Shown here piece by piece: positions 18,278-26,345 of a DNA stretch of 32,181 nt (positions within the stretch are counted from its first letter, which is position 1; each line of letters starts with the position of its first letter). The DNA is from Novosphingobium sp. (lineage in GTDB: Bacteria > Pseudomonadota > Alphaproteobacteria > Sphingomonadales > Sphingomonadaceae). The translations under genes and the position numbers were made by a program. Location of the stretch: NCBI GenBank assembly GCA_013141325.1, contig JABFRE010000271.1, positions 1-32,181 on the forward strand, written 5' to 3'. Under the pieces are notes generated by a model. The model searched no databases. It was not told the DNA's origin and saw nothing but the letters and a program-made list of their open reading frames with translations.

Positions 18278-19033
18278 ATCGGCAACGCGGATGCCACTGC
18301 TGGCGGCGCCGAAGAAGCGATCCTCTCGCTTGTCTTCGCCAAGGGCGCGCGCCCCGATGCGGCGGCTGTCGCAGCGGTCGGGCAAGGGTTTGCCCTGCCA
18401 GGGGCCTATGCCGTCAGTCACAGCCCGGATCCGTCCGAGGGCTGGCTTGAACTGTTGTCCAGCGGACTGACGTTCGATTGTGGCGGGCTGACGCCAGCCC
18501 CGGCAGGCTTGCTGCCGCCGCGCGGCGCCTTGCTGGGGCTCGATGCTGCGCCGATGGGGGAGGCGATCTGGCTGGCGCCGGGCCCGCACATTGCCGCGGG
18601 CCGGGGGCTGCTGCCGATCGTGCGGGTGCTTGCGGCGATCGGGTCGCGCCTCGCTACCCTGCCCGAGCTCAAGGCGGTGTGCTGGCAGCCGGCCGGCAGC
18701 TGGATGGAACCGGGCTACTTTCGCCGTGTCGTCCAGGACTGGCTGGATGGCGGCGCGTTCCCGGCACTGGGGCTGACCTCGCTGCGGCGTGAGAGCAACG
18801 GGGCGATGGTCTCGCTGGGGCTGGGGCTGCTGATCGGGCAGGAGCTGCGGTTCGAACCCGAACGCGCCTTGCCTGCGGCAGCGATTGCCCGGATCTCGGT
18901 CCGCCTGATCCATGAGCTGATCGAGAGTGGCCCGCTGCTGGACACGCGGGAGTTCGAAGGCCCCAATGGAGAGGCGCTGCTGGCCGTGCCGGTACGCGAT
19001 GGACAGCAGCTGCGGGTGATGGTGCGCAAGTGA
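18278..19033 (+). CDS. Uncharacterised protein (possibly DUF4261-like); start codon uncertain
   Basis: Frame open from 18257 (after TGA at 18254) to 19033 with coding-like composition (VIGNADATAGGAEEAILSLVFAKGARPDAAAVAAVGQGFALPGAYAVSHSPDPSEGWLELL...), but no in-frame ATG/GTG/TTG before TTG 18455. 18278 is a tentative ATC start 6 nt after GGGGAG. The family assignment is tentative. Confidence 0.5.
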   Translation: MGNADATAGGAEEAILSLVFAKGARPDAAAVAAVGQGFALPGAYAVSHSPDPSEGWLELLSSGLTFDCGGLTPAPAGLLPPRGALLGLDAAPMGEAIWLAPGPHIAAGRGLLPIVRVLAAIGSRLATLPELKAVCWQPAGSWMEPGYFRRVVQDWLDGGAFPALGLTSLRRESNGAMVSLGLGLLIGQELRFEPERALPAAAIARISVRLIHELIESGPLLDTREFEGPNGEALLAVPVRDGQQLRVMVRK

Positions 19034-19057
19034 GCGGCACGGGGCGGGAGGTGCGGC

Positions 19058-19609
19058 GTGGGTGATCTGACCGGCGCGGGCCACTGCCTGCGTCTGCCGC
19101 CACGCCAGCGCATCGCCTTTCGCGCGGTCAACCGCCGCGAGGCGCCCGACTATGATCCCGCGCTGCAACGCCACCACATCCTGCCCCGCCAGCTGATGTC
19201 GCGCCCGTGCTTTGCGCCGCTGCTCTCGGCGCTGGGGAGCGACCGGCTGGGGTTCGAGGACTTCCGCCGCAACGGCCTGCTGCTGCCGGCGAACGACGAT
19301 GCGGCGGTACGGATCGGCTTGCCGCTGCACCGCGGCCCGCACCGCAGCTACAACGAGATGGTGATCGAGCGGGTCGGCCAGATCGAACATGGGTGGTCAT
19401 CCACCCGGCTGCGCGCGCCCGAAGTCGCGCTGAGCGAAGCCTATGACCGGCTCGAGCTGCTGCAGCGTGCGCTGCGCCGCCGCCTGCTCGATCAACATCG
19501 CCGGCTGCGGCTCAACCGCCGCGATCCGCTGGGGACAGGGATCGACTTTGCCGAGCTTGACGCGATGGCCGCGCTGCTGTGGCCGGCGACCGAATTGATC
19601 GACGCCTAG
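19058..19609 (+). CDS. HNH/EndoVII-fold nuclease-like protein (AHH-type)
   Basis: 183 aa, GTG start. 'PALQRHHILPRQLM...FEDFRRNGLLLPANDDAAVRIGLPLHRGPHRSYNEMVIERV' matches the AHH nuclease pattern (HHILP ... N-LLP ... LHRGPH-xYN). Confidence 0.75.
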   Translation: MGDLTGAGHCLRLPPRQRIAFRAVNRREAPDYDPALQRHHILPRQLMSRPCFAPLLSALGSDRLGFEDFRRNGLLLPANDDAAVRIGLPLHRGPHRSYNEMVIERVGQIEHGWSSTRLRAPEVALSEAYDRLELLQRALRRRLLDQHRRLRLNRRDPLGTGIDFAELDAMAALLWPATELIDA

Positions 19610-20586
19610 GCCAGCGTCAGCCGCGCCTTGGCGGCCAGCTCGATGCGCGCCTGATCGTATTCGGCCTCCAGCCGGTCCACCCGCTGCTCCACGCTCTCCA
19701 CCGCGGTGACCGCGCCGATCCCCTGGCCCGAACCCCAGATGTCCTTCCAGGCCTTGGCATCGGTGTTGCCGCCCGATCCGAAATTCATCTGGGTGGGATC
19801 GCTCACCGGCAGGTTGTCGGGATCGAGCCCTGCCGCAACGATAGACGGGCGCAGATAGTTTCCGTGGACCCCGGTGAACAAGTTGGAATAGACGATGTCG
19901 CCGGCCGACCCGGCAACGATGGCGTCCTTGTAGGCCTGCTGGGCGTTGGCCTCGGTCGTGGCGATCCACGGTGAGCCGATATAGGCAAAGTCCGCGCCCA
20001 TCGCCTGCGCCGCCAGGATCGAACGGCCGCAGGCGATCGAGCCGGACAGGGCGACCAGCCCGCTGAACCAGCCGCGGATTTCCTGCATCAAGGCGAAGGG
20101 GGAGAGCGTTCCGGCATGACCGCCGGCTCCGGCCGCGACCGGGATCAGCCCGTCGGCGCCCTTTTCGATCGCCTTGTGGGCAAACCGGTCGTTGATCACG
20201 TCGTGCAGCACGATCCCGCCCCACTTGTGGACTGCCTGGTTGATGTCCTCGCGCGCGCCGAGCGAGGTAATCGTCATCGGCACCTGCCACTTGGCGCAGA
20301 CCTCCATGTCCTCTTCCAGCCGGTTGTTTGACTTGTGGACGATCTGGTTGACCGCATAGGGCGCCGCTGGCCGATCCGGGTTGGCGCGGTTGTGGGCCGC
20401 CAGCTCCTCGGTGATCTGGTGCAGCCACTCGTCGAGCACGCCCGAGGGCCGCGCGTTGAGCGCCGGAAAGCTGCCGATCACCCCGGCCTTGCACTGCGCG
20501 ATCACCAGTTCGGGACCAGAGATGATGAACAACGGTGAGCCGATGACGGGCAGGCGAAGGCGGTCGAACGGGGCGGGAAGCGGCAT
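19606..20586 (-). CDS. Nitronate monooxygenase (2-nitropropane dioxygenase family)
   Basis: Starts at MPLPAPFDRLRLPVIGSPLFIISGPELVIAQCKAGVIGSFPALNARP; 'INDRFAHKAIEKGADGLIPVAAGAGGHAGTLSPFAL', 'GSIACGRSILAAQAMGADFAYIGSPWIAT'. Confidence 0.94.
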   Translation of the reverse strand: MPLPAPFDRLRLPVIGSPLFIISGPELVIAQCKAGVIGSFPALNARPSGVLDEWLHQITEELAAHNRANPDRPAAPYAVNQIVHKSNNRLEEDMEVCAKWQVPMTITSLGAREDINQAVHKWGGIVLHDVINDRFAHKAIEKGADGLIPVAAGAGGHAGTLSPFALMQEIRGWFSGLVALSGSIACGRSILAAQAMGADFAYIGSPWIATTEANAQQAYKDAIVAGSAGDIVYSNLFTGVHGNYLRPSIVAAGLDPDNLPVSDPTQMNFGSGGNTDAKAWKDIWGSGQGIGAVTAVESVEQRVDRLEAEYDQARIELAAKARLTLA

Positions 20587-20658
20587 CGCTGGGCGTATCC
20601 TCTCGTGGCGTTCGGGTTTTCTTATGAGACGCAATCAGCGCTGTCGAGGGTCTTGGAA

Positions 20659-20685
20659 GTTCACAAAGTTCACAGGGTTCACAGC
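20659..20685. repeat. Three tandem 9-bp repeats GTTCACANN
   Basis: GTTCACAAA GTTCACAGG GTTCACAGC, perfect 7-bp cores at 9-bp spacing. Confidence 0.8.
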
Positions 20686-20910
20686 AGCAGAAAAATCCCA
20701 GGGGGCCGGGCGGCGCCTCCGCCCATTTCGGCCTGGTCGCGGGGCGGCGAAGGCGACTGCGCGGCGATCGGAGCCAGGAAGAAAATGGCCATGAAATCCA
20801 CCCTGGCGCCTGCGCGCCGTGCAGGAAAATTGCCCGGCGCGGCAGCGCGCGCGACTGCCGTTGGCGGCAGTCCAGTCCTTTCCCTATCCGTTCGCTTTCC
20901 ACTCCCGATC

Positions 20911-20964
20911 GTGTCGAGCGAAGGCGAGATACGCTGCGCACTGTGTCTCGACTTCGCTCGACAC
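20911..20964. repeat. REP-like inverted repeat pair
   Basis: Arm 1 GTGTCGAGCGAAGGCGAGATAC (20911-20932); arm 2 GTGTCTCGACTTCGCTCGACAC (20943-20964), whose reverse complement is GTGTCGAGCGAAGTCGAGACAC (20/22 identical). 10-nt spacer. Confidence 0.88.
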
Positions 20965-20992
20965 CAGCGAGCCACAGTGGTTAGGTGCCCCC

Positions 20993-21535
20993 ATGAGCCC
21001 CACCATCATCGGCCTTGCCCGCGATGCGGAACACCGCTTTTCCAAGGCGCCCTGCGCCAGTATCACCCTGCTGCCCGGCCTGGGGGTGGACGGCGATGCC
21101 CACGCCGGTCGCACGGTCCAGCACCTCTCGCGCATGGCCAAGGACCCCAGCGTCGCCAACCTGCGCCAGGTCCACCTGATCCACGCCGAACTGTTCGAGG
21201 AACTGGCCGTCAAGGGCTTTGCGGTCGCGCCCGGTCAACTGGGTGAGAATATCACCACCCGCGGGCTCGACCTGCTGGGCCTCTCCGCCGGCACCCGCCT
21301 GCGGCTGGGGGCCGAGGCGGTGATCGAGATCACCGGCCTGCGCAACCCCTGCAAACAGATCGACGGTGTCGCCAAAGGCCTGATGGCCGCGACGCTGGAC
21401 ACGGCGGAAGACGGATCGTTGGTCCGCAAATGCGGGGTGATGGCGACGGTAGTGACCGGCGGGGCAGTGCATGTCGGCGACGGGATCGTGCTGGAGAGCG
21501 TGCCGCTGGTGTTTGAGGTGTTGGGGGTGGTTTAA
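20993..21535 (+). CDS. MOSC domain-containing protein
   Basis: 'GLGVDGDAHAGRTVQH', 'RQVHLIHAELFEEL', 'PGQLGENITTRGLDLLGLSAGTRLRLG', 'ITGLRNPCKQID' with the conserved MOSC Cys. Confidence 0.93.
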   Translation: MSPTIIGLARDAEHRFSKAPCASITLLPGLGVDGDAHAGRTVQHLSRMAKDPSVANLRQVHLIHAELFEELAVKGFAVAPGQLGENITTRGLDLLGLSAGTRLRLGAEAVIEITGLRNPCKQIDGVAKGLMAATLDTAEDGSLVRKCGVMATVVTGGAVHVGDGIVLESVPLVFEVLGVV

Positions 21536-21537
21536 TT

Positions 21538-22821
21538 ATGATGCGGGTGCTCGTCCTTGGGGCTGGCGGCTTCATCGGCCGCCATATCGTTACCCGCCTG
21601 CTCGCTGAAGGGCACGCCGTCACCGGGACGGCGCGCAGCATTGCCGGGTTGGAGGCGGCGATGCCGGGCGCGCGGTTTGTCCAGATCGACCTCGCCAAAG
21701 CGGTAGAACCCGAACACTGGCACGGACTGCTGAATGGGATCGATGTGGTGGTCAACGCCGCTGGTGTGCTGCGCGGGCCAGAAATGGAAGCAATCCATGT
21801 CGCCATGCCCGGTGCGCTCATTGCTGCAGCGTCAAGCGTCGGCCTGCAGCGCGTAATACTCGTTTCCGCCATCAGTGCGCGGGCGGATGTGCCGACTGAC
21901 TATGCCCAAAGCAAACTGCGCGGCGAACAAGTGCTGCGCGCATCGGGTTTGGCCTGGACGATCCTGCGACCGTCGCTGGTCTATGCCGAGGGCAGCTATG
22001 GCGGTACCTCGCTGTTGCGCGGGCTGGCTGCACTTCCATTTGCGGTCCCGGTGCCCGCGGGAGAGGGATATGAATTTTCGCCGATCCACGTCGATGATCT
22101 GGCTGAAACCGTGGCGCGGGTCACGGCGGGCCCGGGCTTTGCCGGACAAACACTTGAGCCTTGCGGTCCCGAAACCCTGTCGCACCGCGAAATCCTCAAG
22201 CGCTATCGGGCCTGGCTGGGATTTGGCCGGACCCGGTATCTCGCGCTGCCCCTGCCGCTCATGCAAGTGATCGCCAGACTTGGCGATCTTTGGCGCGAAG
22301 GACCAGTCTCATCGGTCAGCCTGAATCAGTTGATCGCTGGCAACGCTGGCGATGGCGCAGCATTCTCCAGTGCTGTCGGCACCAGTCCACGCAGCATGGC
22401 CAACGCGCTGCGCGACCAACCGGCGCAAGTGCAGGATCGCTGGCACGCGCGGCTCTATTTCTTGGCGCCGACCATTCGCTGTGTGCTTGCGCTGTTGTGG
22501 CTGGTGTCGGCCTGGCTTGGGCTGACGCAGGGCGCGGAGCAGACCCATGATGTGGTGCGATCGCTCGCCTTGCCTTCTGGTTTCGAAGATCCGCTGCGGA
22601 TCGGAGCCAGCCTGGCCGATGCCGGACTGGCCGCGCTGGTGCTGTTCAACCGCAAAGGCCGATGGGCGACCTGGGCGCAACTGGCGGTGATCGGCGGGTA
22701 CACGGCGGTGATCGGGTGGGCGCTTCCGGGGCTGTGGCTCGATCCGCTGGGGCCATTGCTGAAGAACCTTCCGATCCTGGCCCTGGTGCTGGTTCACGGT
22801 GCCATTGCGGATTCGCGATGA
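21538..22821 (+). CDS. SDR/NAD(P)-binding protein fused to a C-terminal DoxX-like membrane domain
   Basis: 427 aa; 'VLVLGAGGFIGRHIVTRLLAEGH', 'YAQSKLRGEQVLRASGLAWTILRPSLVYAEG', then four hydrophobic segments 'TIRCVLALLWLVSAWLGLTQG...LADAGLAALVLFNRKGRWATWAQLAVIGGYTAVIGWALPGLWLDPLGPLLKNLPILALVLV'. Confidence 0.88.
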   Translation: MMRVLVLGAGGFIGRHIVTRLLAEGHAVTGTARSIAGLEAAMPGARFVQIDLAKAVEPEHWHGLLNGIDVVVNAAGVLRGPEMEAIHVAMPGALIAAASSVGLQRVILVSAISARADVPTDYAQSKLRGEQVLRASGLAWTILRPSLVYAEGSYGGTSLLRGLAALPFAVPVPAGEGYEFSPIHVDDLAETVARVTAGPGFAGQTLEPCGPETLSHREILKRYRAWLGFGRTRYLALPLPLMQVIARLGDLWREGPVSSVSLNQLIAGNAGDGAAFSSAVGTSPRSMANALRDQPAQVQDRWHARLYFLAPTIRCVLALLWLVSAWLGLTQGAEQTHDVVRSLALPSGFEDPLRIGASLADAGLAALVLFNRKGRWATWAQLAVIGGYTAVIGWALPGLWLDPLGPLLKNLPILALVLVHGAIADSR

Positions 22822-23294
22822 TGGAACCCTATTTCCTCCTCAAATGGGCCCATGTGCTGTCCAGCACGGTGCTGTTCGGGTTTGGTGCGGGTACTGCGTG
22901 GTACTTCTGGAACGCACATCTGTCGGGCGATGCCGGTACCATAGCCAAGGTCGGGCGGATGGTCGTGCGAGCAGACTGGATATTCACCGGAGGCAGCGGA
23001 ATTCTGCAACCGATCAGCGGTGTGCTGCTGGCGCGCGTAGCGGGCTATTCTCTGACGGAAAGCTGGCTGGTAGCGGCCTACGCCCTTTACGCCTTGGCTT
23101 TTGCGTGTTGGGCCCCGGTGGTGTGGCTGCAAATCCGCGCAACCGAATTGGCCGAGCAGGCGGCAGAACTGGGTTCGCCGCTGGGACTGGACTATCGCAG
23201 GGTGATCCGCTGGTGGTTTGCATTGGGATGGCCGGCTTTCGCAGGATTGACGGCTACGTTTTGGCTGATGATCGCGCGTCCGCAGTTGTGGTGA
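22818..23294 (+). CDS. DUF2269-like integral membrane protein
   Basis: 'YFLLKWAHVLSSTVLFGFGAGTAWYFWNAHLSGD', 'GGSGILQPISGVLLARVAGYSL'. ATG overlaps the upstream TGA as ATGA (translational coupling). Confidence 0.83.
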   Translation: MMEPYFLLKWAHVLSSTVLFGFGAGTAWYFWNAHLSGDAGTIAKVGRMVVRADWIFTGGSGILQPISGVLLARVAGYSLTESWLVAAYALYALAFACWAPVVWLQIRATELAEQAAELGSPLGLDYRRVIRWWFALGWPAFAGLTATFWLMIARPQLW

Positions 23295-24449
23295 TCAGTG
23301 GGCCCAAGCCGCCAGGTACAACCCTACAATCTCCTCCAACCCCGGCACCCGCGGGTTGTTCCCGGGCGAGCCGCTCGCCAGCGCCTGCTCGGCCATGAGC
23401 GGCAGCAGTTCGTCCCAGCGTGCCTTGTCGATGCCGTAGGCGGCGGGGGAGGGGACGGCCAGGTCCGCGTTGATCTGGTGGAGAGCTTCGATCAGACGGC
23501 CGACGGCGCTCTGGTCGCTCTCGGCCGCGTCGGCCACGCCCATTGCGCGGGCGCAGTCGGCGTAGCGGGGCAGGGCGGCGGGGGCGCTCCATTGGGTTAC
23601 CACCGGCATCAGCATCGCATTGCTCAACCCGTGGCTGACATGGAAGTGTGCCCCGATCGGCCGGCTCATCCCGTGGACCAGCGCCACCGAGCTGTTGGAA
23701 AAGGCAATCCCGCCCTGCAGCGCGCCCAGCATCAGCGCCTCGCGCGCCGCGCGGTTGCCGGGGTCCTGGCAGGCCAGCGGCAGGTTGGGCCAGATCAGCC
23801 GCATCGCATTGAGCGCCATCGAATCCGCGAAGGGGTTGGCTTGCTTCGAGACATAGGCCTCGACCGCGTGGACCAGGCTGTCGATCCCGGTATCGGCGGT
23901 CAGGCGCGCGGGCTTGGTCAGGGTCAGCTCGTAATCGACCAGCGCGAAGCTGGGCAGGTAGGCCAGCCCGGCGCACAGCATCTTCTCGTCGGTGTCCGCG
24001 TCGGTGATGACGGTGAAGCGGGTGGCCTCCGATCCGGTCCCGGCGGTGGTCGGGATGGCGACGATTGGCAGCGCCGGTGCGTCTTCCTGATGCGGGGCCT
24101 TCAGATCGGCGATGCGGCGGGTGCCCTTGACCGCAATCATCTTGGCGCTGTCGATCGGGCTGCCACCGCCCAGCCCGATCACGCAATCGTGATCTCCCTC
24201 CGCGAGAAAGGCGCAGCCCTCCTCAACCGAGGCCACGGTGGGATCGGGCACCACCCCGGTAAAGGCGCGCGCGGCAATGCCGGCCTTCGCCAGCAAGTCC
24301 TGAACCCGCGCCAGCAGGCCCGAACTTTCGATCCAGCTATCGGTGACGATCAGCGGGCGCGTCAGGCCGTTCTGGGCGAGGACCGCGGGCAGCTCGGCCA
24401 GAACGCCGCCGCCGATGCGGATGGTGCGAGGCAGATGGATGGAGGCCAT
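23295..24449 (-). CDS. Iron-containing alcohol dehydrogenase
   Basis: 384 aa from MASIHLPRTIRIGGGVLAELP; 'VIGLGGGSPIDSAKMIAV', 'PIVAIPTTAGTGSEAT', 'TGIDSLVHAVEAYVS', 'LVHGMSRPIGAHFHVSHGLSNAMLMP'. Confidence 0.95.
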   Translation of the reverse strand: MASIHLPRTIRIGGGVLAELPAVLAQNGLTRPLIVTDSWIESSGLLARVQDLLAKAGIAARAFTGVVPDPTVASVEEGCAFLAEGDHDCVIGLGGGSPIDSAKMIAVKGTRRIADLKAPHQEDAPALPIVAIPTTAGTGSEATRFTVITDADTDEKMLCAGLAYLPSFALVDYELTLTKPARLTADTGIDSLVHAVEAYVSKQANPFADSMALNAMRLIWPNLPLACQDPGNRAAREALMLGALQGGIAFSNSSVALVHGMSRPIGAHFHVSHGLSNAMLMPVVTQWSAPAALPRYADCARAMGVADAAESDQSAVGRLIEALHQINADLAVPSPAAYGIDKARWDELLPLMAEQALASGSPGNNPRVPGLEEIVGLYLAAWAH

Positions 24450-24451
24450 GG

Positions 24452-25492
24452 CTAGGGCAGCAGGTGCTCCATCCCATAGAACCGCGCGGCGGTTCCGGCG
24501 TAGAGCGCGCGCTTTTCGTCTGCCGAGGCGCCGTGGGTCAGGTGCTTGAAGGCGTTCCACAGGGTCGCATAGCTCGCGCCCCATTTGTCGACCGGATAGT
24601 TGCTTTCGAACATCGCGCGGGCCGGGCCGAAGGCTTCGATGCAGGTTTCTATATAGGGCCGCCACATCGCCGCCAGCGTCTCGGACGGGGTTTCCGCCGC
24701 CGGGCCGTGGTCCGGCATCCCCGCAAAGCTCATCGCCAGCCCGCCCAGCTTGACCGAGACGTTCGAACACTGGCCGATTGCCTTGATCTTCTCACGCCAG
24801 ATGTCGAAGCGCTCGTGCAGCTTGCCGTGATAGCTGCCCATGCCCAGCGGCGTGCCGCAGTGATCGAGGCAGATCGGCTGATCGGAGAAGGCGCGCGCAA
24901 GATCGAGCACGTCGTCGAGCTGCGGTTCGAGCAGCCAGGCATCGAAGGTCAGCCCGCGCTTGCCCAGCTCGGCAAAACCCTCGCGGAATGTGGCATCGCG
25001 GTAGAGCCCCTTGGGCGCGTGGAACGGCGGGCCCAGCACGTCGGGGTCCGCGTCCCAGGCAGCAGCGTGGCGGATGCCCTTGAAGCGCGGACTGGCAGCC
25101 ATCAGCGCGTCGAGCACGCCGCCCGCCTTGCTGCCCAGTGCGAGGTCGGCATGGCCGATAATCGCATCGCACAGGCGGATGGAGCCATAGAGCCCGCTGG
25201 CGCTCTGCGCGGCGACGCCGTTGACGTATTCAACCTCGCCAATCACCTTCAGCGCGTCGCTGGCCCCGGCGTTGTAGAAGGCGCCGCATTCCATGAACAC
25301 GGTGCCAATCACGTTGTGCCCGCTGGTGGCGTCGGCATGGATCTCGTTGAAGGTGTAATAGGGCGAAAGCGCGATCGAGGCGATGAAGGGGTGCAGCGGC
25401 TCGGGGAAGGCCCCCATCAGCGGGCGCAGGTCCCACAGGTGGTGGTGCGGGTCGATAATCGGCAGGTCGGGTTCGAGGATCGCTTCGCTCAT
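24452..25492 (-). CDS. Amidohydrolase family protein (amidohydrolase 2, TIM-barrel)
   Basis: 346 aa; 'LPIIDPHHHLWDL', 'GIRHAAAWD', 'PICLDHCGTPLG', 'VSVKLGGLAMSF', 'RAMFESNYPVDKWG'. Confidence 0.92.
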   Translation of the reverse strand: MSEAILEPDLPIIDPHHHLWDLRPLMGAFPEPLHPFIASIALSPYYTFNEIHADATSGHNVIGTVFMECGAFYNAGASDALKVIGEVEYVNGVAAQSASGLYGSIRLCDAIIGHADLALGSKAGGVLDALMAASPRFKGIRHAAAWDADPDVLGPPFHAPKGLYRDATFREGFAELGKRGLTFDAWLLEPQLDDVLDLARAFSDQPICLDHCGTPLGMGSYHGKLHERFDIWREKIKAIGQCSNVSVKLGGLAMSFAGMPDHGPAAETPSETLAAMWRPYIETCIEAFGPARAMFESNYPVDKWGASYATLWNAFKHLTHGASADEKRALYAGTAARFYGMEHLLP

Positions 25493-25562
25493 GATGGGCC
25501 TCTCCTTGTGCGATGCAGCTTATGCCTGCCTTGGCGTTTGACAAGCGCGCTGTGCGGGCACA

Positions 25563-25578
25563 TTAATCGATCGGTTAA
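25563..25578. promoter_or_regulatory. Near-palindromic operator-like site in divergent intergenic region
   Basis: TTAATCGATCGGTTAA; reverse complement TTAACCGATCGATTAA (14/16 self-complementary). Lies 17 nt upstream of ATG 25595 and between divergent genes. Confidence 0.65.
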
Positions 25579-25594
25579 AAATGTGGAGCGGGCA

Positions 25595-26332
25595 ATGGCG
25601 GGCGATACCGATTTTTCCGGCAAGCGCGTGCTGGTGGTGGGCGGATCGAGCGGGATCGGCAATGGAATCGCCCGCGCCTTTCTGGATCGCGGGGCTGAGG
25701 TCCACGTCTGGGGCACACGCGCCTCGGCCGCGCAGTACGATCCGGCGGACGGATCGGACCTTGGCGGAATGGGCTACTCCTGCGTCGATGTCGGCGATCC
25801 CGATGCTATCGATGCGGCGGCTATGCCGCTGGGCGCCCTCGACGTGCTGGTGCTCTGCCAGGGGACGGTAGTCTACCGGCGCGGCGAGTTTGATCGGCCC
25901 GGTTGGGACCGGGTGATGGCGGTCAATCTGGATAGCCTGATGCACTGCGCCCGGCGCTTCAAGCCGCAGCTGCTGGACAGCAGGGGCAGCGTGATCGTGG
26001 TCAGTTCAATCTCGGGGCTCAAGGCCAATATCGGCAACCCGGCCTATGCCGCGTCGAAGGCCGGGGCGATCAGCCTGACCAAGACGCTCGGCCAAGCCTG
26101 GGCGCCTGAGGGCATCCGGGTGAACGGCCTGGCCCCGGGGCTGGTCGATACCAAGCTGACCAAGGTCACCACCGACAATCCCGAACGCCTGGCCGGCGCG
26201 CTGGCCGCGATTCCGCAGCGGCGGATGGGCACTCCGGCGGACATGGCCGGCGCCGCACTGTTTCTCGCTTCCCCGCTTGCATCCTACGTTACGGGGCACA
26301 CCCTGATCGTCGATGGCGGCCTCTCGCTCTGA
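25595..26332 (+). CDS. Short-chain dehydrogenase/reductase
   Basis: 245 aa; '[26 protein letters not shown]', '[50 protein letters not shown]', '[14 protein letters not shown]'. Confidence 0.96.
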   Translation: MAGDTDFSGKRVLVVGGSSGIGNGIARAFLDRGAEVHVWGTRASAAQYDPADGSDLGGMGYSCVDVGDPDAIDAAAMPLGALDVLVLCQGTVVYRRGEFDRPGWDRVMAVNLDSLMHCARRFKPQLLDSRGSVIVVSSISGLKANIGNPAYAASKAGAISLTKTLGQAWAPEGIRVNGLAPGLVDTKLTKVTTDNPERLAGALAAIPQRRMGTPADMAGAALFLASPLASYVTGHTLIVDGGLSL

Positions 26333-26345
26333 AAGGGCTTGCACC

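Noticed and set aside
19397-20941. 514-aa minus-strand ORF
   Set aside because: Mostly an alternative frame of the nitronate monooxygenase gene and the intergenic repeats.
20679-20975. 98-aa minus-strand ORF in the repeat block
   Set aside because: No convincing start context or domain; better explained as translation through intergenic repeats.
24464-25594. N-terminal part of the 622-aa plus-strand ORF
   Set aside because: Antisense to the amidohydrolase; the real SDR begins at ATG 25595.
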